This document shows positions 27,201 to 35,820 of a DNA stretch of 64,000 nucleotides, in pieces. The first letter of the stretch is position 1, and each line of letters opens with the position of its first letter. The translations under genes were made by a program, and so were the position numbers. The DNA is taken from the NCBI RefSeq assembly GCF_027580225.2, contig NC_073346.2:12984001-13048000 (forward strand). The letters run 5' to 3'. This DNA is from Misgurnus anguillicaudatus (Eukaryota > Chordata > Actinopteri > Cypriniformes > Cobitidae). A model generated the notes under the pieces. The model was not told the DNA's origin, did not search any database, and saw only the letters and a program-made list of their open reading frames with translations.

Positions 27201-29535
27201 ACTTGACTCAACCAGATAAATACCAGCCCTGGATCAAGATGGCAGATTTAGGTTTATATGATGAATGGGATGGTGGACAGTTTTCATGCTAGCTGGCATG
27301 TGTGGGGCTGTGTATAGATCCAATCTGCTGTTTAAGCAGATGTTAGGGGTCAGGGCGCCAGAGATTGACCTTTATCCCTTCATTGTGTGACCTCACAATA
27401 GGCGCCTCACGCTTCCCGGATCCTTTCAAATTAAGAGGTTTTAGCTGTTTTGATTGGTGTAGAAGCGTTTTCTCTTTATAATAGGTAAATAGAGAGAGAT
27501 AAATAATACTGTTTCTGAGGTGTTGGCTTATTTAAACTGCTAAAACAGCATTTTTGAGATGAGAATGTACTTTCAGTTTGTCTAAATCCAGGTTGTTGAA
27601 ATCTTCTTTCAGCTGAGCATCGAGAAAGCACAGGCCATTGCTGAGCAAGTGGAGTTGAAGGCCAAGGTTGTGCAGTCAGAGGTGAAGACCATCACTCTCC
27701 GTCATAAGAAAGCTCTAGAGGAGCGCGAGTGTGAGCTGCTCTGGAAGGTAAACAAACACACGTGCACTCTTAATATAACCAGTAGACATTACAATCGCAC
27801 ATGTCTTACTGTCAGCATTAAATTAGTGACTTTGTTCACCATACTGATATGTTCGTAATATTAGACCAGTTGCAGAGCAGGAACATGCATTTGAAAGACA
27901 AACCCTTCCTTCTTGTTTCTTGTTTCTTCTTCCCCAAACATGAGACATGGTGCCTAACTGTAGTAAACACTAAATTATTTGTGATTAACCAGTCCTGTCA
28001 CCATTTATGCAATTAGAAGAACATAAAACCACTAGTGGCAACCGCACTTTCAAGCCATTTGAAACTTTTGTGTTTGTACACAGGTGGAAAAGATCCGACA
28101 GGTGAAGGCAAAGTCACTTTACCTGCAAGTTGAGAAACTTCACCAGAATCTCACTAAGCTGGATAGCACAATTGCCACAGTGACACAGGTCCTAGAAGAG
28201 GGCCGCAGCATAGACGTCCTGCTAGCACGCGAGCACATGTTAAATCAGCTGCAGGAGCTGAAATCCCTTCGTTGCATTCTACAACCCCAGGAAGACGATC
28301 GCATCATGTTTACTCCACCGGACCAGGCTCTACTAATAGCCATCAAGTCAATGGGCCTCATCAGCAGCGGAGCCTTTGCCACCGCTTCCAAAGCTCACGG
28401 CGAAGGCATCAAGAGGGCTCTGCAAGGAAAGCTGGTTTCCTTTACCGTGGTAGGGTATGATCACGACGGAGAGCCTCGGATGTCTGGCGGTGACAGCGTG
28501 TCTGTTGTGCTTATGAGTCCAGATGGTAATCTCTTTAGCGCTGATGTTTCTGACCACCAAGATGGGACATACACAGTCAGCTACCTTCCTAAGAGCGAGG
28601 GTGAGCATTTGCTCTCAGTGCTTATATGTAATCAGCACATCGAGGGTAGTCCCTTCAAAGTGATGGTCAAGTCTGGTCGCAGTTATGGCGGGGTCGGCTT
28701 GCCCATCGCTAGTTTTGGAGGAGAAGGTGATGGGGATGGGCAATTGTGTAGACCTTGGGGCATCTGTGTGGATAAAGAAGGCTATGTGGTGGTCGCTGAC
28801 AGAAGCAACAACCGTGTGCAGATCTTCAAACCTTGCGGCACGTTCCACCACAAGTTTGGCACTTTGGGCTCTCGACCGGGTCAGTTTGACCGGCCCGCGG
28901 GTGTTGCCTGCGACAGCCAGAGAAGAATCATTGTGGCGGATAAGGACAATCACCGCATCCAGATCTTCTCCTTTGACGGTCAGTTTCTTCTCAAGTTTGG
29001 CGAGAAGGGCACCAAAAACGGGCAGTTTAACTACCCTTGGGATGTAGCCGTCAACCCTGAGGGGAAGATCCTGGTTTCGGATACACGCAACCACCGCGTC
29101 CAACTCTTCGGGCCTGATGGGACATTCCTCAACAAATACGGGTTCGAGGGGGCCCTCTGGAAACATTTCGATTCTCCCCGTGGTGTGGCCTTCAATCAGG
29201 AAGGTCACCTCGTGGTGACCGATTTTAACAATCACCGACTGCTCGTCATCAGACCCGACTGCCAGTCGGCTCGTTTCCTCGGTTCGGAGGGTACGGGGAA
29301 TGGTCAGTTCTTGCGCCCGCAAGGTGTAGCCGTGGACCAGGAAGATCGAATTATCGTCGCCGACTCACGCAACCATCGCATTCAGGTGTTCGAACCCAAC
29401 GGCAACTTTTTATGCAAGTTTGGGACTCACGGTAGTGGCTTCGGGCAGATGGACCGCCCCTCGGGTATAGCGGTTACCCCCGATGGAATGATTGTCGCTG
29501 TGGACTTTGGGAATAACCGAATCCTCATGTTCTGA
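5564..29535 (+). CDS. trim71: trim71 (lin-41) gene: E3 ubiquitin ligase / RNA-binding translational repressor, 4 coding exons
   Basis: Coding exons are 5564-6250, 23413-23580, 27613-27747 and 28084-29535, all joined in phase 0 by GT-AG introns, for 813 residues (human TRIM71 is about 868). Domain order: RING with Cys12, Cys15, Cys55, His57, Cys60, Cys63, Cys78 and Cys81, split by a Ser-rich linker (about 25-46); B-box 1 from about 141 to 178; B-box 2 from about 223 to 254; coiled coil about 275-395; filamin/ABP280 repeat about 435-530; six NHL repeats about 540-813 forming a beta-propeller. The family is known as a stem-cell/heterochronic factor. Its NHL domain binds RNA hairpins and represses mRNAs, and its RING acts as an E3 ligase; it is cytoplasmic (P-body). 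The start at 5564 gives the conserved MASFP N terminus. An in-frame ATG at 5531 would add 11 residues but is not conserved. Identity is very secure. Confidence 0.97.
6300..6790. repeat. repeat block with two internal palindromes
   Basis: An inverted repeat at about 6350-6427 pairs AAACAATCACAAACATTTTA with its complement. A second at 6577-6639 pairs ATAATGGCCTGCAT with ATGCAGGCCATTAT. Both are hairpin-forming and look like parts of a degraded DNA transposon. Confidence 0.6.
6835..7110 (+). repeat. fish interspersed repeat (TTCAATTCAGTTTTATTTAT type)
   Basis: It starts with the widespread teleost motif ATTCAGTTTTATTTATATAG followed by AAGCAGCTTTACA. It ends in the GAGAAAACCCAGTGGGAAAAA tail often seen with it. 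It is non-coding here. Confidence 0.65.
7140..7600 (-). repeat. degraded repeat (GGGCTGCACAAAATATT type)
   Basis: On the - strand AGGGCTGCACAAAATATTC, followed by CATTGACTGTGCAATGTGCG, is the start of a common cypriniform element. The boundaries are unclear. Confidence 0.45.
7974..8352. mobile_element. hAT-like MITE (GTGCCCACC...GGTGTGCAC ends)
   Basis: The ends AGGCGTGCCCACCAAGAC and GTTGGTGTGCACACCCT are imperfect inverted copies around a 350-bp non-coding core. The class is inferred. Confidence 0.55.
8917..10619 (+). mobile_element. TTAAAGGAAC transposon copy A (1.7 kb, with internal duplication and insertion)
   Basis: It starts TTAAAGGAACAGTATGTAAG and ends TTTCTTTAA. The same family lies inverted at 42329-43378. 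Unlike that copy, this one has a roughly 183-bp direct duplication (about 9330-9510 and 9513-9640). It also has an unrelated insert at about 9855-10410. No transposase is recognisable, so it is non-autonomous. Confidence 0.8.
10620..12168. other. intron 1 segment without recognised elements
   Basis: I see no exon. A C/T-rich tract lies at about 11380-11430, and a fragment of a common GGAATAGTGTCA-type repeat near 11850. Confidence 0.5.
12169..12570. mobile_element. hAT-like MITE (CAGGGGTTTTCA...GGGACCC type)
   Basis: It begins CAGGGGTTTTCAGTCTTTG with GGGAGCCCC and ends in GGGGACCCTCTAGAAGC and GGGTTCCCCCA. This resembles a common fish element of the 'caggggttctcaaac' type. The interior is AT-rich and non-coding. 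Confidence 0.6.
12903..12993. repeat. short dispersed repeat (GGTACATATTAGGACC)
   Basis: A relative of 1091-1174 and 54402-54520, with the shared GGTACATATTAGGACCTTTT...GGGTACTG core. Confidence 0.6.
13579..14095 (+). other. unidentified coding-like stretch, possibly a gene fragment
   Basis: One frame is open at 13579-13854 (about 91 codons). It has a hydrophobic segment followed by a charged, helix-like end ([20 protein letters not shown]). A second begins after a good pyrimidine tract and acceptor (ATTCCATACAG ending at 13931) and runs to TAG at 14095, ending [12 protein letters not shown] do not recognise either protein. They could be a decayed captured gene fragment or chance. No start or promoter is visible. 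Confidence 0.2.
14443..14560. repeat. fish repeat (AGGGGTGTAACGGTTCAC)
   Basis: It opens with a motif common across teleosts, followed by CGTATCATGGTTT. Only the 5' part is recognisable. Confidence 0.5.
14818..15350. mobile_element. CAGGGTTCCCACAGGTCC element with a nested insert
   Basis: The outer ends (CAGGGTTCCCACAGGTCCTTG and its rough complement at 15350) flank a second element at about 14985-15215. The insert is marked by TTCCCTTCTCAGGGAACGC and GAGTTCCCTCGAAACGG. The same pair, inverted, occurs at 44262-44640, so the nest spread as a unit or the insert has a preferred site. Confidence 0.65.
15360..15545. repeat. CCCTGTTTACATTAGAGC repeat fragment
   Basis: The motif GTTTACATT..GCGTTT...AAACGATCC belongs to a recurrent fish repeat. 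Only one side is preserved. Confidence 0.45.
15575..16119. mobile_element. TAGGGCTGTGCGATAT element
   Basis: The terminal inverted repeats are TAGGGCTGTGCGATAT and ATATCGCCCACCCCTA. They flank a non-coding core that holds a further insertion. Structure suggests a hAT MITE. Confidence 0.65.
16760..17175. repeat. relative of the 2449-2726 nested element
   Basis: Shared inner motifs are GTCGAAAATAA..TGTTTTGGTTT and GTTACGTTTGGGCCAC. The ends have decayed. Confidence 0.5.
17430..17835 (-). pseudogene. Tc1/mariner-type transposase relic
   Basis: On the - strand a broken reading reproduces the C-terminal half of Tc1-like DDE transposases. It runs [21 protein letters not shown], a WPPNLSDLN segment (family SPDLNPIEH), then [20 protein letters not shown] and [12 protein letters not shown] stop (TAG) interrupts it near 17670 and the N-terminal half is missing, so it is dead. 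Confidence 0.75.
17836..19123. other. intron 1 segment, few features
   Basis: A fragment with GGGCGATATGCCCCATTTTG lies at 17910-17945. Elsewhere I see nothing definite. Confidence 0.45.
19124..19796. mobile_element. GGCTGTTTACACTTGGTATT element, long terminal inverted repeats
   Basis: About 33-bp ends pair GGCTGTTTACACTTGGTATT... with ...AATACAAAGTGTAAACAGCC. The 670-bp body has no transposase, so it is non-autonomous. Confidence 0.8.
20399..20980. mobile_element. CAGGGCGCACTC hAT-like MITE, GC-rich
   Basis: The inverted ends are CAGGGCGCACTCAGACTATC and TAATGTGAGTGCGCCCTG, with internal AACCAATCCGCGC boxes. At 582 bp it is markedly richer in GC and CpG than the flanks. No 8-bp duplication is visible. 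Confidence 0.75.
20981..22680. other. intron 1 segment without recognised elements
   Basis: I see no exon and no clear terminal inverted repeats here. Confidence 0.4.
22681..23122. mobile_element. AAAGGGACACTCCACTTTTT element
   Basis: It starts TAAAGGGACACTCCAC and ends GTGATTCCCTTTAA. It has mirrored internal blocks (GCTAGCACTTTTAGC / GCTATGCTAAAAGTGG and GAATTATGCTAAGC). This is an abundant cypriniform family, only 290 bp before exon 2. Confidence 0.75.
23413..23580 (+). CDS. trim71: trim71 coding exon 2 (rest of B-box 2, start of coiled coil)
   Basis: This exon encodes residues 230-285. It begins after the acceptor CAG ending at 23412 and ends before the donor GTTAGT at 23581. It supplies the remaining B-box 2 ligands (Cys235, Cys238, Cys243, Cys246, His251, His254), then the conserved [20 protein letters not shown] segment. 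The B-box 2 domain is therefore split by the 17-kb intron 1. Length is 168 bp, phase 0 at both ends. Confidence 0.96.
23581..27612 (+). other. trim71: trim71 intron 2
   Basis: 4.0 kb from GTTAGT to TTTCAG. It holds a GC-richer block without repeats at 23790-24260, a hAT element at 24910-25489, and another repeat-free GC-rich block at about 27220-27430. I see no extra exon. Confidence 0.85.
24910..25489. mobile_element. hAT MITE (TAGGGCTGGG...CCCAGCCCTA) with target duplication
   Basis: Perfect 10-bp terminal inverted repeats. The flanks AGAAAATC (24902-24909) and ACAAAATC (25490-25497) agree at 7 of 8 bases, an 8-bp target duplication as in hAT elements. Internal ATCGATT motifs repeat many times. 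Confidence 0.85.
27613..27747 (+). CDS. trim71: trim71 coding exon 3 (coiled coil)
   Basis: This exon encodes residues 286-330, a heptad-like helical stretch from [12 protein letters not shown] to ECELLWK. The acceptor is TTTCAG ending at 27612 and the donor is GTAAAC at 27748. It is 135 bp long, phase 0. The sequence agrees closely with the vertebrate TRIM71 coiled coil. Confidence 0.95.
27748..28083 (+). other. trim71: trim71 intron 3
   Basis: A short 336-bp intron with no element. Confidence 0.9.
28084..29535 (+). CDS. trim71: trim71 coding exon 4 (coiled coil end, filamin domain, six NHL repeats)
   Basis: This exon encodes residues 331-813 and stops with TGA at 29533-29535. The acceptor is ACACAG ending at 28083. 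Residues 331-395 finish the coiled coil and about 435-530 form the filamin repeat. Six NHL repeats each show a proline-glycine turn followed by an (V/I)AD/SD..NHR/NNR core; they start near residues 553, 600, 647, 694, 741 and 788. Having the whole RNA-binding propeller in one exon is as in other vertebrates. The protein ends ILMF, against ILVF in mammals. Confidence 0.98.
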   Translation: MEKIRQVKAKSLYLQVEKLHQNLTKLDSTIATVTQVLEEGRSIDVLLAREHMLNQLQELKSLRCILQPQEDDRIMFTPPDQALLIAIKSMGLISSGAFATASKAHGEGIKRALQGKLVSFTVVGYDHDGEPRMSGGDSVSVVLMSPDGNLFSADVSDHQDGTYTVSYLPKSEGEHLLSVLICNQHIEGSPFKVMVKSGRSYGGVGLPIASFGGEGDGDGQLCRPWGICVDKEGYVVVADRSNNRVQIFKPCGTFHHKFGTLGSRPGQFDRPAGVACDSQRRIIVADKDNHRIQIFSFDGQFLLKFGEKGTKNGQFNYPWDVAVNPEGKILVSDTRNHRVQLFGPDGTFLNKYGFEGALWKHFDSPRGVAFNQEGHLVVTDFNNHRLLVIRPDCQSARFLGSEGTGNGQFLRPQGVAVDQEDRIIVADSRNHRIQVFEPNGNFLCKFGTHGSGFGQMDRPSGIAVTPDGMIVAVDFGNNRILMF

Positions 29536-29765
29536 CCTTTAAGGTTCGAGACAAAACTGTACAAATGAAAAAGAAGATTTTGCACATTTATCAGGAGCAA
29601 ATGCAGTTATGATGGAGATATGACAACACTTGACACTTGTCTTGTTAGGTCTGTTATTGCTTTGTGCAATTCTCACTCAAGGTGTAACACCAGATGCTTG
29701 ATTTTACAGCAAGAGTTAATAGTGTTTGCTCTTGGTACGTGTTTTCGAACCTTTCTTTTTCGTTT

Positions 29766-29773
29766 CTCAGGGA
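29766..29773 (+). promoter_or_regulatory. miR-125/lin-4 8-mer seed match in trim71 3'UTR
   Basis: CTCAGGGA is the full 8-mer complement of the miR-125/lin-4 seed (positions 2-8 plus A opposite position 1). It lies 41 bases before the first let-7 site, echoing the joint lin-4/let-7 control known for heterochronic genes. Confidence 0.7.
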
Positions 29774-29813
29774 ATTTCTTGCATTCTTAAAATATTTTCT
29801 CTCTGCATTACAC

Positions 29814-29821
29814 CTACCTCA
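29814..29821 (+). promoter_or_regulatory. let-7 8-mer site 1 in trim71 3'UTR
   Basis: CTACCTCA is a perfect 8-mer match to the let-7 seed, 279 bases after the stop codon. TRIM71/LIN-41 is the textbook let-7 target across animals. Confidence 0.88.
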
Positions 29822-29890
29822 TCTAGCTTATGTATGAATGTACTCGCGTTTGTGCAGAGACCTAGTCCGTGAAGTTTTATATAAAAATGT

Positions 29891-29898
29891 CTACCTCA
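29891..29898 (+). promoter_or_regulatory. let-7 8-mer site 2 in trim71 3'UTR
   Basis: A second perfect CTACCTCA lies 77 bases downstream of site 1, start to start. A pair of let-7 sites at this kind of spacing is the arrangement described for lin-41 in worm and vertebrates. Confidence 0.88.
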
Positions 29899-30154
29899 GC
29901 GTTTTGTTTATTCATAGAATTCGAGGACGTGACAAATTGAAAAAAAAATGAAGCAATGTTCGGTATTTGCACAGTTCGCACAAAATTTTCCTGATTGTTA
30001 CTGTGCACAGAACGCAAGTTAAAATCCCTGAATGTTTCTCAAAATGATGGACGATTAAAAGAGCTGCATATTTTGGCGGAAACGTTAGGATAACATTTTG
30101 ATATATCTACTGCTATGTTTTGAATTTCATGTATATTTTAAGACATTTATCGTG

Positions 30155-30229
30155 TACCTCATCTAAACCTATTACCTCATTTACCGTACTTTACCTCTGG
30201 GTTACGAGCCTCATTACACATTTACCTCA
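30155..30229 (+). promoter_or_regulatory. cluster of weaker let-7 seed matches
   Basis: TACCTCA (7-mer-A1 type) occurs at 30155-30161, 30173-30179 and 30223-30229, with a 6-mer TACCTC at 30192-30197. Four matches within 75 bases is far above chance for AT-rich DNA. A further 6-mer lies near 31135. Confidence 0.6.
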
Positions 30230-31642
30230 CTTTATGGTCCATTTGAAAGTTATGCAAGTGGAAGCAATTACCAAAAATTCATGATGAAAATCATCCGAAT
30301 GTATTAAGTAAAATTTCCCGATGTAATCAAGAGTTGCTCTGGAGTGCAAATGCAGTGGAGGGAAAAACAGATACCCATGATTATTTCAAATGGGGAATAT
30401 AACAGAAAAATAGAGAGGGGTGTTTAAAGATGATCTATTTTATTTTATTATTTTTTTTGGGTGGAACATACAAACAGAATGTAGACACTAAATATCAAAG
30501 TGTAAAAATGATTAAGCCCTTATCTTTGTGTTTGTTGTTTTTCGTTTTTCCAAAAATGCTCGATTTCGACAAAGTAAAGGCACATATCAGATGCAAATAG
30601 GAAAACGAGGATATAATCCAGTTCCACTAAAGATGATTTATTTCTTTTATTCTATCCTTTAAAAATGGATGTATATTCGCATATATATGTAGGCTTAAGA
30701 GTTGTACTCCAGCTTTTTCTCTCATTACAAACAGGTGCATTAGATCACAGTTTGGTTTTTGTTGTTCTATTGATTAAATGGACACAGGAAGCAGTGCAGG
30801 CCATAAAAAAAAAGATTTCCAAGGAGACCATTCACTGTCGGTGTAACATCATTTAAAACCACTTTGAATCAATTGAGCCCAGTTTAAAATTGGATAGACC
30901 GTGCCTGACTCCCGAGTTACCGCTTTAAAGTGCCGTTTGTTTCTGCGCTCGATTGATTAAAAGGAAAAGAGGAAGCAATGCATTTGGGGAATTTATAGCA
31001 CTGGTTTACAGCTGAACAAAAGCACACGTTTTTCCGATTTTAGTCTGCCCAGTGTGATCTAATGTTATCGGACAGGAATTGCACAAATGCCTGAACGTAG
31101 TCGGCAATGAGATGTACTAACTGGTTAAGTTGTACCTCCTCGACTTTGATGTAGCCCATACATACTATATATCTTCTCATATCACTCTTTGGGTTTAATC
31201 CGCTCAACGTTTAGATGACAAAACATTTAAATTTAACAAATTTAACTTACATGGCTATCCTGTGTCCACTCGATCCAATCATGAGTATTAATGTGCTTGC
31301 ATGTAGTTAGCGGTGCCTTGTGATGCAAAAAAATCTGATTTGAATGTTTTGCCAAAGGGTAACTATAAAAAACGGACATGTGCCAAAAATAGTCACAATA
31401 GCATTCTCATTTAGTACTCTATACTTTATTCTTAAATATATTACATTGTTATAAACATATTTGTTGCGATCATCGGGTTTATTTATGTCACATTTTAAAG
31501 GATGTGTTAATTATATGGTTTTGCTTGGAAAGTAAGAGCTGAATGTCTCGCAGACAGACATCCACGCGTTCGACCGTATTTATAGATAAAAGTACCAGCA
31601 AAGGTCACAAGGCCTCGATTGATGGAAACGAAAAGCTTATGC

Positions 31643-31648
31643 AATAAA
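31643..31648 (+). terminator. possible proximal poly(A) signal, trim71
   Basis: A canonical AATAAA would give a shorter 3'UTR of about 2.1 kb that still keeps all let-7 sites. There is no strong GT-rich element just downstream, so use is uncertain. Confidence 0.3.
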
Positions 31649-33527
31649 GAGTAAAAGATTTGCTGCTGCTCCACCCCTCGAAACACACACAGGTCTGTCC
31701 TGTCTCACAGTATTATTACTATCACATCGATCTGTGTTTTATATTTAAGTATGCCGTTCTTATCCCGAATCCCTGCTCTCTTTAAGAGGGAATGGTTAAA
31801 TTTGATATTTTTGCAGATGGGTGGATGTTAAATATGGATGTTGGGAAAAGGAGATACTTTTATGATATATACCAAAAACGACTGGGTGAGTGGTTGTACT
31901 CTTTATGGATAGCTTTACGAAGTAAGGTACACAAGCCTTACCACGCTCACGAGTCATGACCCTCCTTAGCTTTAGCTTTTGGTATCGACAGAACTGGAAA
32001 ACTGCCAAAGACCTTGTGCAAATGAAACCTCAGTGTCTAGATGTATTTATATTTTTGCCCAAAGATGAATAGATTTGGCATAGAGATCATGAACACGCTC
32101 TTGATAACTTTAAATTGATTGAGGTAAGATGATGTTTTTATGTGTCCGTGATTGTTACTAGTTCTCTGTAGGACACTTAATTGAAGATGTTTGAATTGGT
32201 GGACACTGATGTCCAGTTGTGCGGTGGTCGTAGTGTGGATTTGGTGAAGGAATCAGACGTTTTACGGGTTGTGGTTCTCAGGCGAGATCAGTATTGATAA
32301 ACCACTATGTAAAAAAATCTTAAAAGGTGAATTTTCAGACAGAAATCAGCACGCTATAGAAGTTCAGTGTTGTGTCATCCAAATAATGTCACTGTCTGTA
32401 AAATATATAGAATTTTTTTGCTAAGTTTAATGAAAGACGCTGTTATCAAACTCAGTTTGTGTCTTTTGAATTTCACATTGTGTACTACTATTTTGTTTTT
32501 GTTTTTTTGTTTGGTGTTTTTTTTTTTTTTGGACCTCTGGTCTCTAATTGTACGGGTTTTGTCACCATTTCTGGTGTATTCCAGCTTATGACCTCTTCCT
32601 TACTGGGGAAAAACAGAAAAATGTAACAGTTCAGAATTGTATGGTCATAGACCCTTTTTATGATTGTATTATCTTATGGAAAAAAATGTGTCTACACACA
32701 TTAAAACAACTCAGGTAGCTTTGTAGAGATTTGATTAAAATTCAATATTTGTTTCCTACGGTTTGATAGTAAATCTTTTGTTAGTAACTCATGAGTTTTT
32801 GTGTGTTATGATGGAAAAAAATACTGTTGTTGAATTCCACGGGATCCTTTTCAACCACATCACGGTTTAAGAGTCAGGGAGGGGGTGAACTCGTAACATT
32901 TATACCAGCATGTCTCAACCTCACACTTGATTTTATAGTCTTGACCTTGGAGGTATATAAAACAGCTTGCCGTTTGCCTCTTTAATTGGATTTACGTCAT
33001 GTACTATGGTAAATCTGTTCGAGTTTAATGGCTGCTACAGAATTGAATCAGAAATGCCTTAAAGCTCAAGAAATTGCTTTTCAAGAACCAATTATAATTG
33101 GGATGTTAATAGGAAAATTGAATGTACTGGATCAACCAAAAGATATTGAGAGAGTCAGCTCGAAGCTCAGATTTGGTGTCAGTTTTGCCTTTTAAAATAT
33201 AACGATTAAAGTAGGATCAAAGTAGCAATACTGATTCCAGGTCAGTTGTCCTCTCAGGTGGAGAGGACAATGGCTTAGGAGCCCCTCCAAGAGGCGCGTG
33301 ATTCTCTCCATCTCTCTTTGAATTTTTAGTTCGGCACTCGGCATCCCTCCATCCGTCACCCCCTCAACCAAAGCAACACAACTGTCATGTTTTACTTTGG
33401 GAATAAGGCTGACGAGACTATAGAAAATATTTAGTGGTCTGCAGTCTTGCTCTCTCGTCTTTTGTGGACTTTAAACATTTCCTATGCAGGTTTTTGTTTT
33501 GTTTTTTATGTTTGGTTGTTTACAAAT

Positions 33528-33533
33528 AATAAA
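33528..33533 (+). terminator. poly(A) signal, probable trim71 mRNA 3' end
   Basis: AATAAA is followed within 15-45 bases by a T/GT-rich tract (about 33535-33580), the usual downstream element. Interspersed repeats resume within 350 bases beyond it. Confidence 0.6.
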
Positions 33534-34303
33534 GTTGTACCTTTTTGGATCCTGCATTTGTTTTGTTTATTTATTTTGAATTTGAAATGAGCTTGATAAA
33601 ATCAATAGTAAGCTATTAACATTACACACTGTGTTTTTAAACTGACGCATTAGGGTGCCACATGATCAACAACAGTAAAAATGACAAATTTGACCTCTTA
33701 GCAAAAGGAAAAACTGCCAACAATCAAGAATGCATGATTATATGATGCCATGGCTTTGCAATCAAAAAATGTTGTTATAATGGAAGTCAATGGGGCAAAA
33801 AAGCCATGAACAACTAATTAGGGAGAAAAAAAATGATGCTGAACAAAAACTAAAAATGCATCAAAGCCAATGTTTTTACCAATCTTTGGCATGCCCTAGA
33901 TCAGGGGTGGGCAACAGTTTTAGCCCGAGGGCCACAGTGACTTTGGCAAAGTAAGCGGAGGGCCACACTTGGGAAAATTGCAATTAAACATAGTTACATG
34001 ATTAAATGGTAAAAAATAATTCAATGCAAATATGTATAAGGCTGCTCTACACTTTGACTTTGTCAGCCTATTTCAAGGCCTGATCTTTATTTTTGCTTGG
34101 CCTGTCTGACCTAGGCTACTCTAACATTAGAATAACTGGATTTACTTTCAAGGATTCATTTTCTACCCTGCTGCATATTGTTCAACTGTCATTCTACAGC
34201 GATATGCCTACGTGCAAACAATTATAACACACACACACCATACGAACACACAAGACATGAGAATATAATTTATTATTATTTCTTTTCTTTATTTTATTTT
34301 GTA

Positions 34304-34814
34304 TTATTACACGGCGCTCTGGAATGCTTGATTCTGATTGGTCAGTTGAGACATTTGCAGGTTCGTTCTTTTCAAATAATAACCGCTCCAAAATAATAAC
34401 GCATAGCCGGTACTACTTGCACAAGTAAAATCGCTCCGCGCCAATAAAGATCAATAAAGATTACTGTCTGTTTGGCGCCATCTTGTGACAAACACTGGAC
34501 AACCACGACAAGACACAGACAGCTTACTGAGACTGAACTTGACAAAATAGAGCATGACAGCTACGAAGCCATCACACAAAAAAATACAGAATGGGCATTA
34601 AAACTTCTCAAAGACTGGCTTAAAGAGAAAAAAATGGAGACAGACAAGTATGAAGCAGAGGATCTTAATAAGGTATTACGATCATTTTATGCATCTGTGC
34701 AAAGTTTCGCGGAAGGATAAAAATGTTAATTTAAAACAAATATGCCAATAAAACGTTTCAAATTCATATTCATGTCCAGTTTTTTTTCTTATGTGGCAAG
34801 TAGCCGTGTAATAA
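34304..34814 (+). mobile_element. TTATTACACGGC element with a recombinase-like ORF fragment
   Basis: The ends TTATTACACGGC and GCCGTGTAATAA are perfect inverted repeats. The interior has an open frame at 34472-34720 ending with TAA, plus an AATAAA at 34748. Confidence 0.75.
34472..34720 (+). pseudogene. fragment like the N-terminal DNA-binding domain of KIAA1958/Crypton-type tyrosine recombinases
   Basis: About 82 codons are open, with no ATG at the start. The segment [20 protein letters not shown] and the following [15 protein letters not shown] resemble the SAM-like, core-binding domain found before the DUF3504/Crypton catalytic domain in fish transposon-derived proteins. The catalytic part is missing and a stop follows at once, so this is a remnant. 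Family assignment is from pattern memory. Confidence 0.45.
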
Positions 34815-34816
34815 GC

Positions 34817-34956
34817 GGGATAATGTAGAGGCAGCCGGTAGTTATTGGGAAATAAGCCCCTTCAGTGTGATACAAGACCCTCCGCTTCGCGTCGGGTCCT
34901 GATCACACTGTCGGGGCTTATTTCCCAATAACTACCCGCTGCCTCTACATTATCCC
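34817..34956. repeat. 140-bp palindrome
   Basis: The arms (GGGATAATGTAGAGGCAGC... and ...GCTGCCTCTACATTATCCC) are nearly perfect complements over about 55 bp. The loop itself contains GACCC/GGGTC pairing. The DNA or RNA could fold into a long hairpin. Confidence 0.85.
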
Positions 34957-35820
34957 TTACTTAACCACCAGGCAATGTTTCCCACAGGATTTTGAGAGAC
35001 TGTAGCGGTGATGACGTCACACGTCAATTAGCATATATGTGACGTCATTGGGTCGTGTTTTACTCTTTCGTCTGTCACATTATATTGCATTTTAACACAA
35101 CCAAATGCTATTTTTACATAGTATCTGTTCTGTTGTCTATAAAATAGTGATTAAACAGGACCCAGTAATGACCCACGACCCAGTAACTCTTTGTTTAATC
35201 CAACCAGCTCTTTGCGGCCCACCACAGATAAATCAATGTATGGGAAACACTGCAACCATGACAGTTTCATAAAAACTGTGAGCGCATCACGGGGGCCGGA
35301 TTGAAGCACTATGCGGGCCGGATCCGGCCCCCGGGCCTTATATTGCCCATTTATGCCCTAGACTGTGAAAAAGGTTAAAAAAAATCCAGGCCACAATCTC
35401 CTTTATATTGAAAATCAGTAATTCTGTGTGCTTTTTTCTATCAAATCAGTGACACCACTTATAAACTTGGCAATTAAAGATGAAGTTAAAAGCAAGTTAA
35501 AATCATGAAAATTTTGTAAGCATTTGGTAGTTTTAATCAGTACTGAGTGTGATTAACAGATTTATGAAAAAAAAATTAATCTCATAAATTTCTACAGCCA
35601 TTTAATTTAGTGGCCGTTTTTGTACACAAAAAACCCGAAAGGGTAGTAAATTTGCCCACAGTATATTGAGTTTTTGAACAATTTCAAAGCATTTTCTCAA
35701 AATATGTGTCAATATAAGATTTGTCACCAAAAATCATTCCATTTGCTGAAACACAGAGAAAGTTGTGGCCATAAAAAAAAATTGCCTCAACAACCCATAA
35801 GGGTTAAGTAATTGTTATTT

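Larger units (their letters stand above)
29536..33560 (+). other. trim71: trim71 3'UTR (extent inferred)
   Basis: This 4-kb stretch lacks the transposon relics that fill the rest of the window and lacks coding potential. It ends at a good poly(A) signal (33528) followed by a GT-rich tract. A long 3'UTR is normal for TRIM71. It carries let-7 and miR-125 seed matches near its 5' end, and a small perfect hairpin (8-bp stem GTCCTCTC/GAGAGGAC) at about 33248-33268. The 5' third is secure; the end point is inferred. Confidence 0.7.
33901..35354. mobile_element. hAT-like element with exact 8-bp target duplication, carrying nested elements
   Basis: It starts TCAGGGGTGGGCAAC and ends with GGGCCGGATCCGGCCCC...TTGCCCA. 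It is flanked on both sides by GCCCTAGA (33893-33900 and 35355-35362). An unrelated element and a palindrome are inserted in its middle. Confidence 0.85.

Noticed and set aside
28615..29322. 235-codon open frame antisense to trim71 exon 4
   Set aside because: Shadow of the NHL-repeat coding sequence; its repeats mirror the propeller codons and it has no independent support.
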